Below, one piece after another: positions 1-10,700 of a DNA stretch of 64,000 nt (the stretch's first letter is position 1; each line of letters opens with the position of its first letter). The translations under genes were made by a program, and so were the position numbers. This DNA is from Struthio camelus (Eukaryota > Chordata > Aves > Struthioniformes > Struthionidae): the NCBI RefSeq assembly GCF_040807025.1, contig NC_090945.1, forward strand, positions 76,085,088-76,149,087. The letters are read 5' to 3'. Under the pieces are notes generated by a model. The model was given only the letters and a program-made list of their open reading frames with translations. It had not been told where the DNA came from and ran no database searches.

Positions 1-2585
1 AACAGATCCGATAAAAGATATCTGTAGCAGGACAGCAGGACTTGCAAGGTTCAGTGGTGCTGAAAACCACGGCCTAATTCAGATTCCATGGCTATTACCT
101 AAACTTGGAGCTGCCTAAACTCCTTCATCATGATCCTGCTGACTTCTAAAGGAACCTGGTGTTTTGCACATGGGCATTCCCATTCTGAACAGCTGTCTTC
201 TGCCCCCCGCATAAGCCCCATCTGGACTCAGAGAATGCAATGTCCCTAGGTCTAGCAATGGTTGCACTGTGGTGGACACATTCTGCTTACTGCTACCAGG
301 ATCATACTCTTTATAATACAAAAAACTGGGGAGTGGAAGGGCATGTAATACCCAAGAGAACTTCTCTTCCAGTGTCTAACACTTAACTCAGTAAAATACT
401 TGGTATTATAATGGTCTGCTGGTTGCATTAGGACAGCCAGGTGCTTTGCAGAGTGAAAAGGGATACTCATTTGATTCCTGCTACCTTTTTTGGTGTAACC
501 AGTGCTGGCTACCCTGTTCTCCATCAGTTTGTTAGGCAGGGTACACTGACTGGATTTTGAAGGGTTGGAAGTGAATATGCTCAGCTCAGGTAAGAAAAAT
601 CCTCTGGAGTTTATGATCTAATATCTATTTGGTAAACAATTTACGCTGTTTTTTTTTTTTTTTTTTTTTCATTTGAAAACTAATGAGCAAACGTTGAGAC
701 TGTATGTCAAAGAGAAAGGATACAATTTTGAAACCAAACTTTGCCAGGTAACAAACTCAAATAAGACTGAAATACAGAAGCTTTAATCACCTCAACAACC
801 AAAGCATGACATACAGAACAAAATGAAATAGAAATCTGCTGCCTCTTCCAGTCCCCCTACATAGAAGGCAATCTGATAAGGAGGGCTCTTTAAAAAATCT
901 TGCAAAGCCACAGTTACATGGATGGAAGTTGAGGTTATTAAAGTTCAAACAGGAAGTAAATTGCACATTTTCAATACGAAAACTAAATAGCTGGTGAAGC
1001 AGCTTCCTAATATTTGTGGTCAATTCTTCATGTTTTGAATCTTCGTGATGATATCTATGAACTCGGGACAAGGTGCAGGAATTCAAGGTCAAACCTTTAA
1101 TGTAACTGGCATTAGGCGGAAAGCTAGAATTTAGGATCAAATTGGTTCCATGTGGGTTTAAAATACAGTAAATACAAACTGTAAAATCACATGAACATTT
1201 GGGAATCAAGAACTAACTGTCCACATGGCTAGATGAACCCCATGGTATTAAATTGTCTTACTACGGTACTTAGAAAGTCAGACGGAGCAATCTCTCCTGT
1301 CAAATTTTATGAGCAAGTATGACTTGAAGTTGTATGAGCTGGAACTTGAAATAAGCTCTCAGCTAATGAGTTTGGGCTTCAAATTAAAAGAGATCGAGCT
1401 TTTCAATAGAGATTTATCTTTCCTTTGCTCAAAATAAGTCAGTACAGAAGTTTCAAAACAAAAGAAACCAGACAAGCAAATGCCTGAGCAGTTATTTGTT
1501 TGCCATTTGTAAAAGATACAGGAAAAATTAAAAATGTATCAAGAGTAAGATCTATGCTGTCTTATGATTTCTTTAGCACTAGAATTGTATTGTAGTACTG
1601 GAATAATTCAGTCAGTGGGGTGTGCTGACACTGTGAGCCGTAGGCACACGTATCATTTCAGCATAACTCCAGTGAAGCCAGGGAAGTAACTTTAGATTTT
1701 TATCCATGTAACTAAGATCCAGTTTGGGTCCTGTATGCCTAAGTAGCAGTATATCAGTATAGTTACAGTTTATGTGTACAGAGATGGATGAAGCATGTGC
1801 ATAGACACTAAAAATCATCTGTCTTCCTGAAACTCCACTTAGATAAAGGTAGGAGAAGGGAACGGGTAAACAGCAGTGGATAAGCCAGATGTGGTCATGC
1901 TTTTGAAAATCAGTGATTTGGTGTAAAAAACAAAGACTAAAGTTTATAGAAAGTCGACAGCTTGCTGCTCTTTGTCCTTTCCAAACACTGCCCCTATACT
2001 GAGTTCAAATGCATCTCTCCTTGCTATATCGACTTCATTCTCAAAACTAGCCTCCCAGTAGTTAGCAGCTCCTACAGATGGGCCTGCATTTGAGCTGATG
2101 TTTGGCAGGCATTAATAGGCTACCCTGAAAGAAACGGGTTCAGAGGCAAAATGACGCTCCTCTAGGCGTAAAGCCTGGACCTGGCTTAAGCTGATTTAAG
2201 GCCACTCTCCTAAAATATCCGGCAGATACTGTAGCATATCCCCTCTACCTGCTCTGCCCTGTCACTGATGCTCTGGTTCCCTAACCCAGCACCCCTTTAT
2301 AAAGTTGTCATCGCAGCAGGCTGAGATGATCCCCTGACAGCAGAACTATTTCTTAGTGTTTGCTGTTTCTAATTCTTGTTTTTCACTTGGATTCTCCGGT
2401 TGAGCTGGCCTTTAATTTAGTTTGATCTACAAGAAGACTATATTAGCCAAAGAGACCTACCACCTCCGCTTAAGTTTAAATCTGTGGAAGTCAAAAAGCT
2501 GTTACTAAGGAAACGTCTATGGCCTGCGTTGGCCTGAAGAACTCAAGTCAAACTCAGGCACGGTTATGAAAAGTGACATCAAGTG
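1..2585. other. Unassigned non-coding stretch
   Basis: No gene recognised. The longest open frame is 140 codons on the minus strand (1209-787). It is rich in Cys, His, Leu and Asn without motif spacing that I know, and its length is within chance expectation for the window. Apart from the T-run at 649 nothing stands out. Confidence 0.7.
649..669. repeat. T-run, 21 bases
   Basis: Twenty-one T in a row. If it were a poly(A) tail on the minus strand, an aataaa-type signal should lie just above 670, and none is seen. It is best read as a simple homopolymer. Confidence 0.95.
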
Positions 2586-2626
2586 AAGTCACTGAAGTTG
2601 ATGGAAAGATTCCTGTTGACCTACAC
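2586..2626. repeat. Self-complementary repeat module, copy 3 (partial)
   Basis: gtcactgaagttgatggaaagattcctgttgacctac keeps the first arm (ctgaagttgatgg) and the start of the second arm (cctgttgac) around an aaagat spacer. The outer gatcc-type ends are lost. Confidence 0.45.
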
Positions 2627-5600
2627 CTTTCCACTTCTGTTAGGTTGTATAAGAACATTTACTTTGAATAGCAAATAGGTTGTCACTTAGAAGTGCACAT
2701 CACACTTACACACGCATAGATTTAGCAGAAAAAATATTTCAGCTGGTTTGCACTTTCAGACATGGTTTCGTCACTTCCATTTGAGATCCGAAGATCTGCG
2801 TGCCGGAAAGCTTATCTGTTTTTTGTTTGCAACTGTATCAGCTATCTAGTGAAAAAAACTACCTATGTCTACAGACCTGCCTCTTTAAATACCGTATCTT
2901 TAGGTCATCATGGTTGCACCCATGCTATTAAGAAAATGTTCTTCAGAGCATTATTAAATGATTACAAATGAATCTCTCCCTCCACAGAAGGACAAAGTTA
3001 GCATTTCTAAAGGAAATATGTTCACATAAAGGGAATGATACTTGATTTTCAGTGGGAACTGGGTTCCTTTTTTCCCCTATGCCACTTTGAAAATGCATTT
3101 TAGATAAACAGAAAGGTCTATAGGGCAGTCTGTTTTACTAAACATCTGCTAGTGCTCTTTAATCTCTCAAACTAAGCTTTTCATCAATAGGGAAAATTAT
3201 GCAGTCTTACCAGCTGTACAAAAACGATCTGCTGACAAAACATTCTGTACATCTATATACTTTTTGAGACGTGATTTGTGTTACAAATCTGCTCAGGATG
3301 CCGTGATCAAATAGAATGGGTTAGCTGGAATCTCTTTAAATAGTTAAAGAGATAAGCTACAATACAAACCATGTGATAGCAAAATGGGATGAAAGAAGAA
3401 GAAAGAAGAAAGCCTATCCTGGAAAGTAAAAGAAAGGTACTAAATATAAAGAAATATGCAGTTACTTTGGAAGGGATTCCAAGTATCAGTTGAGTATTGA
3501 GTCTCAGTTTCAAGGGAAAGACTGTGAAATTCTATGGCATTAAATAGACATTGAGATGTAAATTCCTGAAAGAATTCAGAGTAAACTTTCAGTATCCACA
3601 AATGGAGCCACATTTTCAAAAGAACTCAGTACCAACCCACTCCCATCATGGTGCTTATAATTAAATTTTTCTTTGAAGATGTAGCTAATTATTTCGATAC
3701 ATAAAAGAACATTGAACTTTGCGAATCTAGGTATCATCTGACTTTTTGTTTGAAAACATAGTTTGGTACAATTATGTTTTTCATTTGTTAACTGCCCCAA
3801 AAACATATTTAAGGCTAATTTAAATCTTAAAGATTTTTTGAAGCCTGCTATAAAATGGGAATTAATGTTTGGGGGAAGAATACTGTAGGCTTTTTTTTTT
3901 TAATCAACAATTTAAATATTGCAGCAGAAATGTGAGAATCCAAACAGTTTTCCAGAAGCAACTTTTCATTTTGGAAGGAACATAAATTTTGGACTTAAAC
4001 ATTTTTCCAGGTTTTATTTTTTTAGTATGATGCCCAGAGTAACAGAAAACTTTGATTAAATTTAGTCTGATTGAAACCCATTTTTCTGTAGGAAAGAATA
4101 TTTCATGACAATTAAGGAGTCAGGACCAAATCAAAAACAGTTTGTTTGTTAAACTTTTTTCTTGATTTGGAGCTAAAACTCAATTGCCGTGTTGAAGTTA
4201 GTATTACGCTTGAGCTGAAATCGAACAGAAGAACGTGTCATTTCAGCTCCCTAATGTAATTTTTTTCTCTCACCTTTTTTAACACTTTTTCATGCTCTTA
4301 ATAAACAATTGTTCTTTGTAAGATGGTGAAACAGAAGTGAAGTAGTCAGCTACATCTTAGCTGGTCCTTTTCTGTAAGTCTTGCTTGATGAGAGCACATC
4401 AGCCATTACTGAGTTTCAGAGAGTGCCATTGATTCGGCCATTTGAAGCCAAACCTGGGGCTACCACAAAGGTATTTGTTTGAGTCACCCTATTATTGGGT
4501 AGTCATAAAGAATAGATGTGTCCCCTCTCTTACATTTTCTTATTTGTACTGTTTCTCTTAACTGTGTTCATTCTAAGGCTTCTTCATTTCTTGTTTATTT
4601 AGTCAGTACTTTAAATAGTCTTCACAGACACCTGTACTGATAGGTGTGCCATTTGCACAGGATGAGCGTATTATTGTTTTAGGACTCTGTATTCTATCTG
4701 AGAACTCTTCCACATGATTTTGGTATTCTTTTAATCACACTAGACTTCTGCACAGTGGTGTGTAGGGGAAGTGCAGTACTGAGTTTATCATTCTGAACTT
4801 ACATCAAGCATGCTTTTTTTTTTTTTTGCATTTCAAATAAGATTACCCACATTTGTAAAAGCTTCATCTCAGCAGAAAAAATGATGTATAGATAACTTAT
4901 CTGTGATACTGTCTATATCTCATTTATTAATTGTAGAGCCTGTTTGTTAGACATAAGTATAAGATGATCTGTTTTCATGACATATTTTCAACTGATTTAG
5001 TTATGAGATAGATTTTGGCTACAAACTCTTCTACCTCCATGCTCTTTATTTTTCTATTGAAAATACGTATTTCCACAGTAATGGTCATGTAGAAGAATCC
5101 ATTCCAATGGGTTCCAGTGAAGGTGAGGGACAAGATGCAGTCTTATCTGTCACCAAGGTCCATTACCTTCCAGCTGCATATACTTCCTGGCATACCTCGG
5201 ATATCTTTGCTTAATATTTTGAATTTTTATGTAAGGGACTTCAAAGGCTGATACTACGTATGACAGTTCATTATCAAATCAAATCCCATGAACAAGAGGC
5301 ATCTATTGTCTTGTACGTTGTTCTACGATGCTCTGTAGGAGGAAAGTCTTGTCTATACAAGATCAGTTAGAGCAAATGCTACCATGTCCCCTGAGTCTGT
5401 TACGAATGGCAACTTCAAAGCGGTATAGCTGACTAACTTTAAGACTTTCCACGGGAACAAGAGCAGATTCTTTATTTCTTCTTTCACATCAGACCTCAGG
5501 GGTATACACAAATCTTTTTGTCCTTTTCATTTACTTATGTCTATGCTACAGGGACTTGATTTGTATTTGTTAATAAAGCATTCTTCTGCCTTTTGGAGGC

Positions 5601-5734
5601 TATTTTAGCTCGTGCAGATTTGATTTCTTCAAGGCATACATCCAGTTCTGCCATCTTCTCTCATTACCAGAATACAGTTTTTTTTCTTGCAGTGTCTTGG
5701 GGGTATTCTGCCTTTCTGTTCCTCTGCTCCTCTA
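2627..5734. other. Unassigned A+T-rich stretch
   Basis: No gene. Open frames do not exceed about 76 codons. Its upper end (about 5.44-5.73 kb) may hold a further trace of the RTE-like fossil: a minus-strand DVKEEIKNLL near 5.49 kb sits where the family has a KEEI block before the RT core. It carries a T-run at 4814-4827. Confidence 0.65.
3391..3412. repeat. GAA-rich short repeat
   Basis: gaaagaagaagaaagaagaaag, a short imperfect triplet tract. Confidence 0.85.
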
Positions 5735-6346
5735 AAATAGGGTGAGATTGTCTTTTTCCAGTTGTTGCTCTTCACTGGACTTTCCTTGCTGTAGTTTAAA
5801 ATCTCCAGTAAGTCTTTTAACAGTTTAATAAAATGTTCTTATGTCTCCCACTATTGCTGCTGTTTCTGCTTTCAGTGCCTGTCTATCAAGATAGCCTCTT
5901 TTATCCTTTTTTGGCTCATCTTTTTACTGCTTTATCTTTATCCCTATATTCCTTTTTTTCTTTGTTTACTTTTCTCTGGCCTTAATGTACTGAGTGGATT
6001 TAACTTACCTTGCCTTCTTTCTGTAATAGCATCCCATGTGGCAATGCTAATCCACTCTTCTTTCCTAGTTTTAATAAAGAATAATATCTGCTGTATTAAT
6101 ATAAAATGTACAAATGGCTTCTCATTCTTTTTATATAATGTCAAATGCAGTTTCTGCTATATCTGAAAGCCTGTTTGAATGGTACAACGGCAAATCATTC
6201 CTTATGTGAATTCCAATTCCATCTTTCATTTTAAAGCTATTAATCTTTCTTAGAATCTTTTTTTCTAATAATTTCTTCATTTTCATGATAGTTAATGTAT
6301 AATTGATGTTCATATGCCCCCAGTGTCTGTGAATTCCATTATACAT
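5735..6346 (-). mobile_element. RTE-like non-LTR retrotransposon fossil (endonuclease-RT linker)
   Basis: Minus-strand translation gives, in order, the conserved blocks that join endonuclease and reverse transcriptase in RTE-type elements. MKMKK then INSFKMKD (about 6.30-6.22 kb) matches the basic stretch and the KLKD block after the endonuclease. NDLPLYHSNRLSD (about 6.19-6.15 kb) matches the L-x-NRFxxL block. EEWISIATWDAITERRQGK (6060-6004) matches the family WISxxTWxxIxERRxxK. After a stop and frame changes come DKDKAVKR (about 5.93 kb), KKDKRGYLDRQALKAETAA (about 5.90-5.86 kb), GDIRTFY (about 5.84 kb) and TVKRLTGDF (about 5.82 kb). At least two in-frame stops and two frame shifts show it is dead. 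The RT core downstream (below 5.7 kb) is not recognisable, with perhaps a trace to about 5.44 kb. The clade call is from motif memory; another EN-carrying clade with the same linker is possible. Confidence 0.7.
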
Positions 6347-7670
6347 GGAAAAGACCTACATGATTTTTTGTAGTGCTATCAGAGGAGCTCCAACATTTCT
6401 TCACGTATTTCATTATGAGAAAATAGTGTCCCTCCACTAAAATGACAAGTCAGTCAAGCAGCCATTTTTCACTGTGAAGTGAGCCTTGTCTGTGTTTGTA
6501 CACTGCATCTGTCAATTCAACATATTATTGATGTCACCCTCGACTTCACTAGTAAGGACCAGTAAAAGCACTGTTAAAAATATCACTCTTCTCTTCATCA
6601 TATTTATTTGTTCCAGCTTTGTGTTAGATGGTGGTCATTTTCACACATGCACTTAAATACTGCCAAGAATTCTAATATTCCTTCTGTATTATAATATTGC
6701 GCTTCTTTGATGATTTGGGACTATTTCTAGCCTATATTACAAATTGCATAGTCCAGAAAGGAACCCAAAGTTTGAAAAGAGTTTGGAATACTGACTTCTA
6801 GCAGACATTATCTCCCTGCTTTAGTACTCTTTCTCTAGTACCCTTTATGCTGTCCACTTGAGAATTGCCCATGGATCAAATATATGCATTTGACATTTTA
6901 CTGTCAATACTTGGATTTGGTCTCAGGTCTGTGATTCAAATTTTGCTTGTCCTTCTGTGTTTTGATGAATAGGCCTTTATTTTAGAAATAGCAAATCCAT
7001 GAGTATCAGTAAATATACTCAGTGCCAGCAAAGGTTTTAAGTGGAAATGGCTAATTAGAAGCATCTTACGAAGTGTCACAAAATTACTTCTGAATACATT
7101 TAGCTCATTCTCACTCCTGTTTGTCATAACGAAAGATGAAGAAAGGGAGGGAGGGACAGACGGACAGGAGAAACCTCTACCTTCTTCCCCTCTTTGCTTA
7201 ACAAAGCCTCTCAAGAGTATGGACTCAAGTGTTGTGTTCTTTCTGATCTTATCCATATCCATTTTTTCAACCTCTGCAATATGCAGTAATTTTTGCTCTA
7301 GGTCTATATCTAGCTAATGGCAATCATCAAGGATATTAGGTAAGACATGTCAAAAATTGCACTGCACCTTTAGGAACAAATTATCTGCTAAATGTGGTGA
7401 ACGGAGGCTTTTCCAAATAAGTATAGTGTAGCTCACAAAAGATGCACAGCAGGAGTAGCAGAAAGTATTGTAGCCTGCTATTATCTGTCAGGCAAAGGAA
7501 TGTTGACTTCAAGTTCACTGAAAGTTCAGGAGATCGAAAAAGCATAACTCATTGACTTTATTGATTGAGAGTAGGAAGACTATAATCAATCAGAAACTTA
7601 ATGGTATCTGTTACCAATTCTTGATCTGTTGAATTAATGCAGCTATTGGAAATGGGAGCCAGTTTAGTGC
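6347..7670. other. Unassigned stretch upstream of the RTE-like fossil
   Basis: The endonuclease of the RTE-like element should lie here on the minus strand, but no catalytic block could be read. One 108-codon minus-strand frame (7262-6936) has no known motif. A purine-rich patch, gggagggagggacagacggacagg, lies at about 7146-7169. Confidence 0.6.
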
Positions 7671-7706
7671 AGTATTTAACATTCAATCACTTGAATGTTA
7701 AATACT
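7671..7706. repeat. Perfect 16-bp inverted repeat with 4-nt loop
   Basis: agtatttaacattcaa (7671-7686), loop tcac (7687-7690), ttgaatgttaaatact (7691-7706). The second arm is the exact reverse complement of the first. Flanking bases do not extend the pairing. The stem is A/T-rich (3 G:C pairs of 16). A chance perfect 16-bp palindrome with so short a loop is very unlikely in 64 kb. It does not resemble the other self-complementary modules. It could be a recent templated-repair product or the core of a small DNA transposon. Confidence 0.95.
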
Positions 7707-10700
7707 TGCTTATCATAGCTGTATAAAATTGAGCTAACTCCAACAATCTTTCAGTCTGGAAAATGAAAGCACAGAAACCATACAAATTAACTATAGGTCA
7801 TGCAAACTAAAAAAAGTATGCTGAAGAAATTTTAAATACTGTTATGCAGAATTAACATTTATTGTGAAATTTAACTTGAACTCTTTATGTTAATGCTTAA
7901 GAATCATTAATGGCTGGTTCACAGCTCAGCACAGAAAAAGATCCTACTTAAATGTGAACGTTCATGTATGCATAGCACACCGGCATGAACAGTAATACCG
8001 GTCTAGATATCTGCAACATTTATCTCATGTTCCTTCTCTTCAGCAGATTCACAGAGCATTCCTATTACTTCAAACACATTTTGGTGTCCACTGTAGAGGG
8101 ACATAAGAGACATATCTATCTATTTGCACTTTCTTGAGCTAGCTTGACTGTTAGCAGCATTCGTAAGCTCTCAGGGAAATGTGTAGCCATAAGTAATGAT
8201 GTTACAGCAATATCATTAACAGGGTCAAGTCTAAAGACTCTAAATGCCAGAGTGGATCAGATAGATACATGTTCTTATTGTACCTGTTTAAGAGCAATGA
8301 TTGTTAAACAGTTAAATTATTCAAGTGAGCGGGGATATGATTACACAGCAAATTAGGCAAGCATGCTTGGCAGAACTGGGAGCATCCTGCAAGGTAATAC
8401 CAATGTGTCAGAGATTTGCTGTCTCTTGATCTTTAATCATGAGCACCCCCCTCAGATGTTCTTGTTCATGCTGTTTATATTTAATCAATCCAGCAGGTGC
8501 AAATCATGGCTCATATCCACCACAATTCAAGTTAGGTTGCAAGTAAAGAGTATGCATGCAAAGCATTTCTGAAGAACCTGTGAAAACATCTTCAACGACT
8601 TATACAGCATTTGTTGCTTACCATTACACACTTGACTATCTGCTGTATTATCATGCTCCATCAGCAAAGTCATTGGCAAGTTAGCAATCCTGTTCCTCCT
8701 GGTAGTTTCATCACTTTGTTTTGATGCCTTTTGCTGGACAGACACGCTTTTGATTCTCTTCTGGCTCTAAAAAATGGAGTGAGATGTATAACAGCTATTA
8801 CATTGATGCTAGTTTTCAGTATTCCATTATATACATTAAAAGGGTAGGCAGAAGGGTCAGAGCTTCAGCTTCCCCTGCTGGTCAAGGTGCCATAACCTGG
8901 AGTCACAGAAATATCTGGTGAATACAACTTGGGAAAGGTGGCGTTCCCTCCTTACCTATAACAGTAACTTGTCCTTAAAGGTGGCCTTGGCATTAGCTAA
9001 TCCAGCTCAATGAGAGAAAAATACTAATAAATAAATTTAAAAAAAAAGTGACAAAGAGCTAAATTTATAAAAACGGAGTATTTTCACATGTGCAGATTCA
9101 TACAAAATTATTCTGTAAATCTATTTCAAAGCTAGGTTCTTTGATGACCCCATTTAAAGTATTCCTCTTTTGTGGTGGGTACTTTCTGTTTTCAAAAAAG
9201 CTTATGCAGGTCCTGTGATCAGATGTTATTGCCAGCTTCTCTCAGGAAGGCATTTGCAGCAAACTCAGCAGTCTGACTGAGCAGCCTCCAGCTAAATAGT
9301 CACTCAAATAAGCTGATCTGACTTTCATTTAAATCAAACAGTTTTAGGCAGTAGGCCTGACCGGTCTACCCTCCCTCCGGAAGAGCACACTTTGCTGTTC
9401 ACTCAAGAAACTGCCTCAGTAACAAGACCACAGTGATGCTCTCTACTAAACTCATAGCTGATGCAGCTCCACACAGAAAACAACCCTGTAATTAAATTGT
9501 TCAAAATGTGAAGATCAGTATGTTTTACCATCCCTTCAGACCTAATTACTTGCCAAAACACACTGTGTGCAGAGTGGGAATTAATATTAATTAGCAATCT
9601 TCTTGAACTGTAGATTATAGCCATTATAAGGAAAGAAAATGATTATGAGATTTATGCAACTCACATCTTTAAAAAAATGTAATTACAACAACAACAAAGC
9701 ATCATCTGTTAGTGTACATAAAGAGGTTAAATGTAGACTTTAGATCCAGGCTAAAGTCAGCCTCAGTTGACTGCATTCCACAGAGTTCATCCCCGTCTAT
9801 ACCACAGCAAGTGATAGGAGGGGAAAGCGCTTTGTGTGCTTCCAGCTGGTGACTGTTTGGTAATGTTGCCCATGGTGGTTTTCAGTAGGCAAAGGACTGC
9901 TGGTAACTCTCTGGGCCAGCTGGTGTGCTGCCAGATGTGCCTTGGTAGCACCCAACTCCTCCTCCCCAGAGAGGAGGATATCCAGACTCCAGGTGGCCCT
10001 TTCAAGGCAGGAGGGCATGTGCAGGGCCAGGGCACCCTGCCTTGTGCTAGAGAGCGTGTTTAGGGCAGTTTCCTGATCCTGGAGGAGCAGCAGAGCCCCA
10101 GCTATATTGCTGTATGCTAGACAGCTCAACCTGGGACCTGGGAAGTTAATGTCTCTTTTTCTGGCTCAGAGTGTGAAGGTCCAAGCTCTTGCTTCGTTGG
10201 CAGAAAGTATTACTGACCTTCAGAGTAGCAAATGACATTTCTCCTTAGTGTCATACTAGACTTCTATAATCTAGGCCATGTTCAGAAGACCTAAATACCT
10301 CCCACTTTTGTACGATTAAAGAAGAATGAGCTATTTCAAGAGCTTTCAAGAGAAGAGTATTTCAAGACCAATCGAAGGTATCAGATTTTGTGACAGGGAG
10401 TGTGATTTTATGGAAAATCTTTTGAAGGCCAATATTAGTAGTATTGCACTCCTAATTTATTTTGAAAGCCAATACAGAAAAAATATTAAAAATTTGTTGA
10501 AATATAAAAAACATGAAAACATAAAAAGCATTTTTCACTGTGCTTGGGATTCCCAGCTCTTGCAAAGAGGTTATATTTGCTTTCAAATGCTAGCATCCAT
10601 GACTCTATATGAATTCATTGCTACTGCACTGAACAACATTTATGAATGTTTTACATTTGCTGTTAAAAGCAAGAATTAGATTGCCACTTTTGTTGTGATA

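Noticed and set aside
649..669. Poly(A) tail of a minus-strand retrocopy
   Set aside because: No polyadenylation signal or recognisable body on the expected side.
787..1209. 140-codon minus-strand open frame as a gene
   Set aside because: No recognisable domain or exon context, and the length is within chance expectation for 64 kb of A+T-rich DNA read in six frames.
5944..6346. Two overlapping minus-strand frames as separate small genes
   Set aside because: Both belong to the decayed RTE-like element; stops and frame shifts separate its conserved blocks.
9797..10129. Leu/Ala-rich minus-strand frame as a retroviral envelope remnant
   Set aside because: A vague likeness to a heptad-rich transmembrane subunit was noticed, but the diagnostic cysteine motif and any flanking retroviral sequence are missing.
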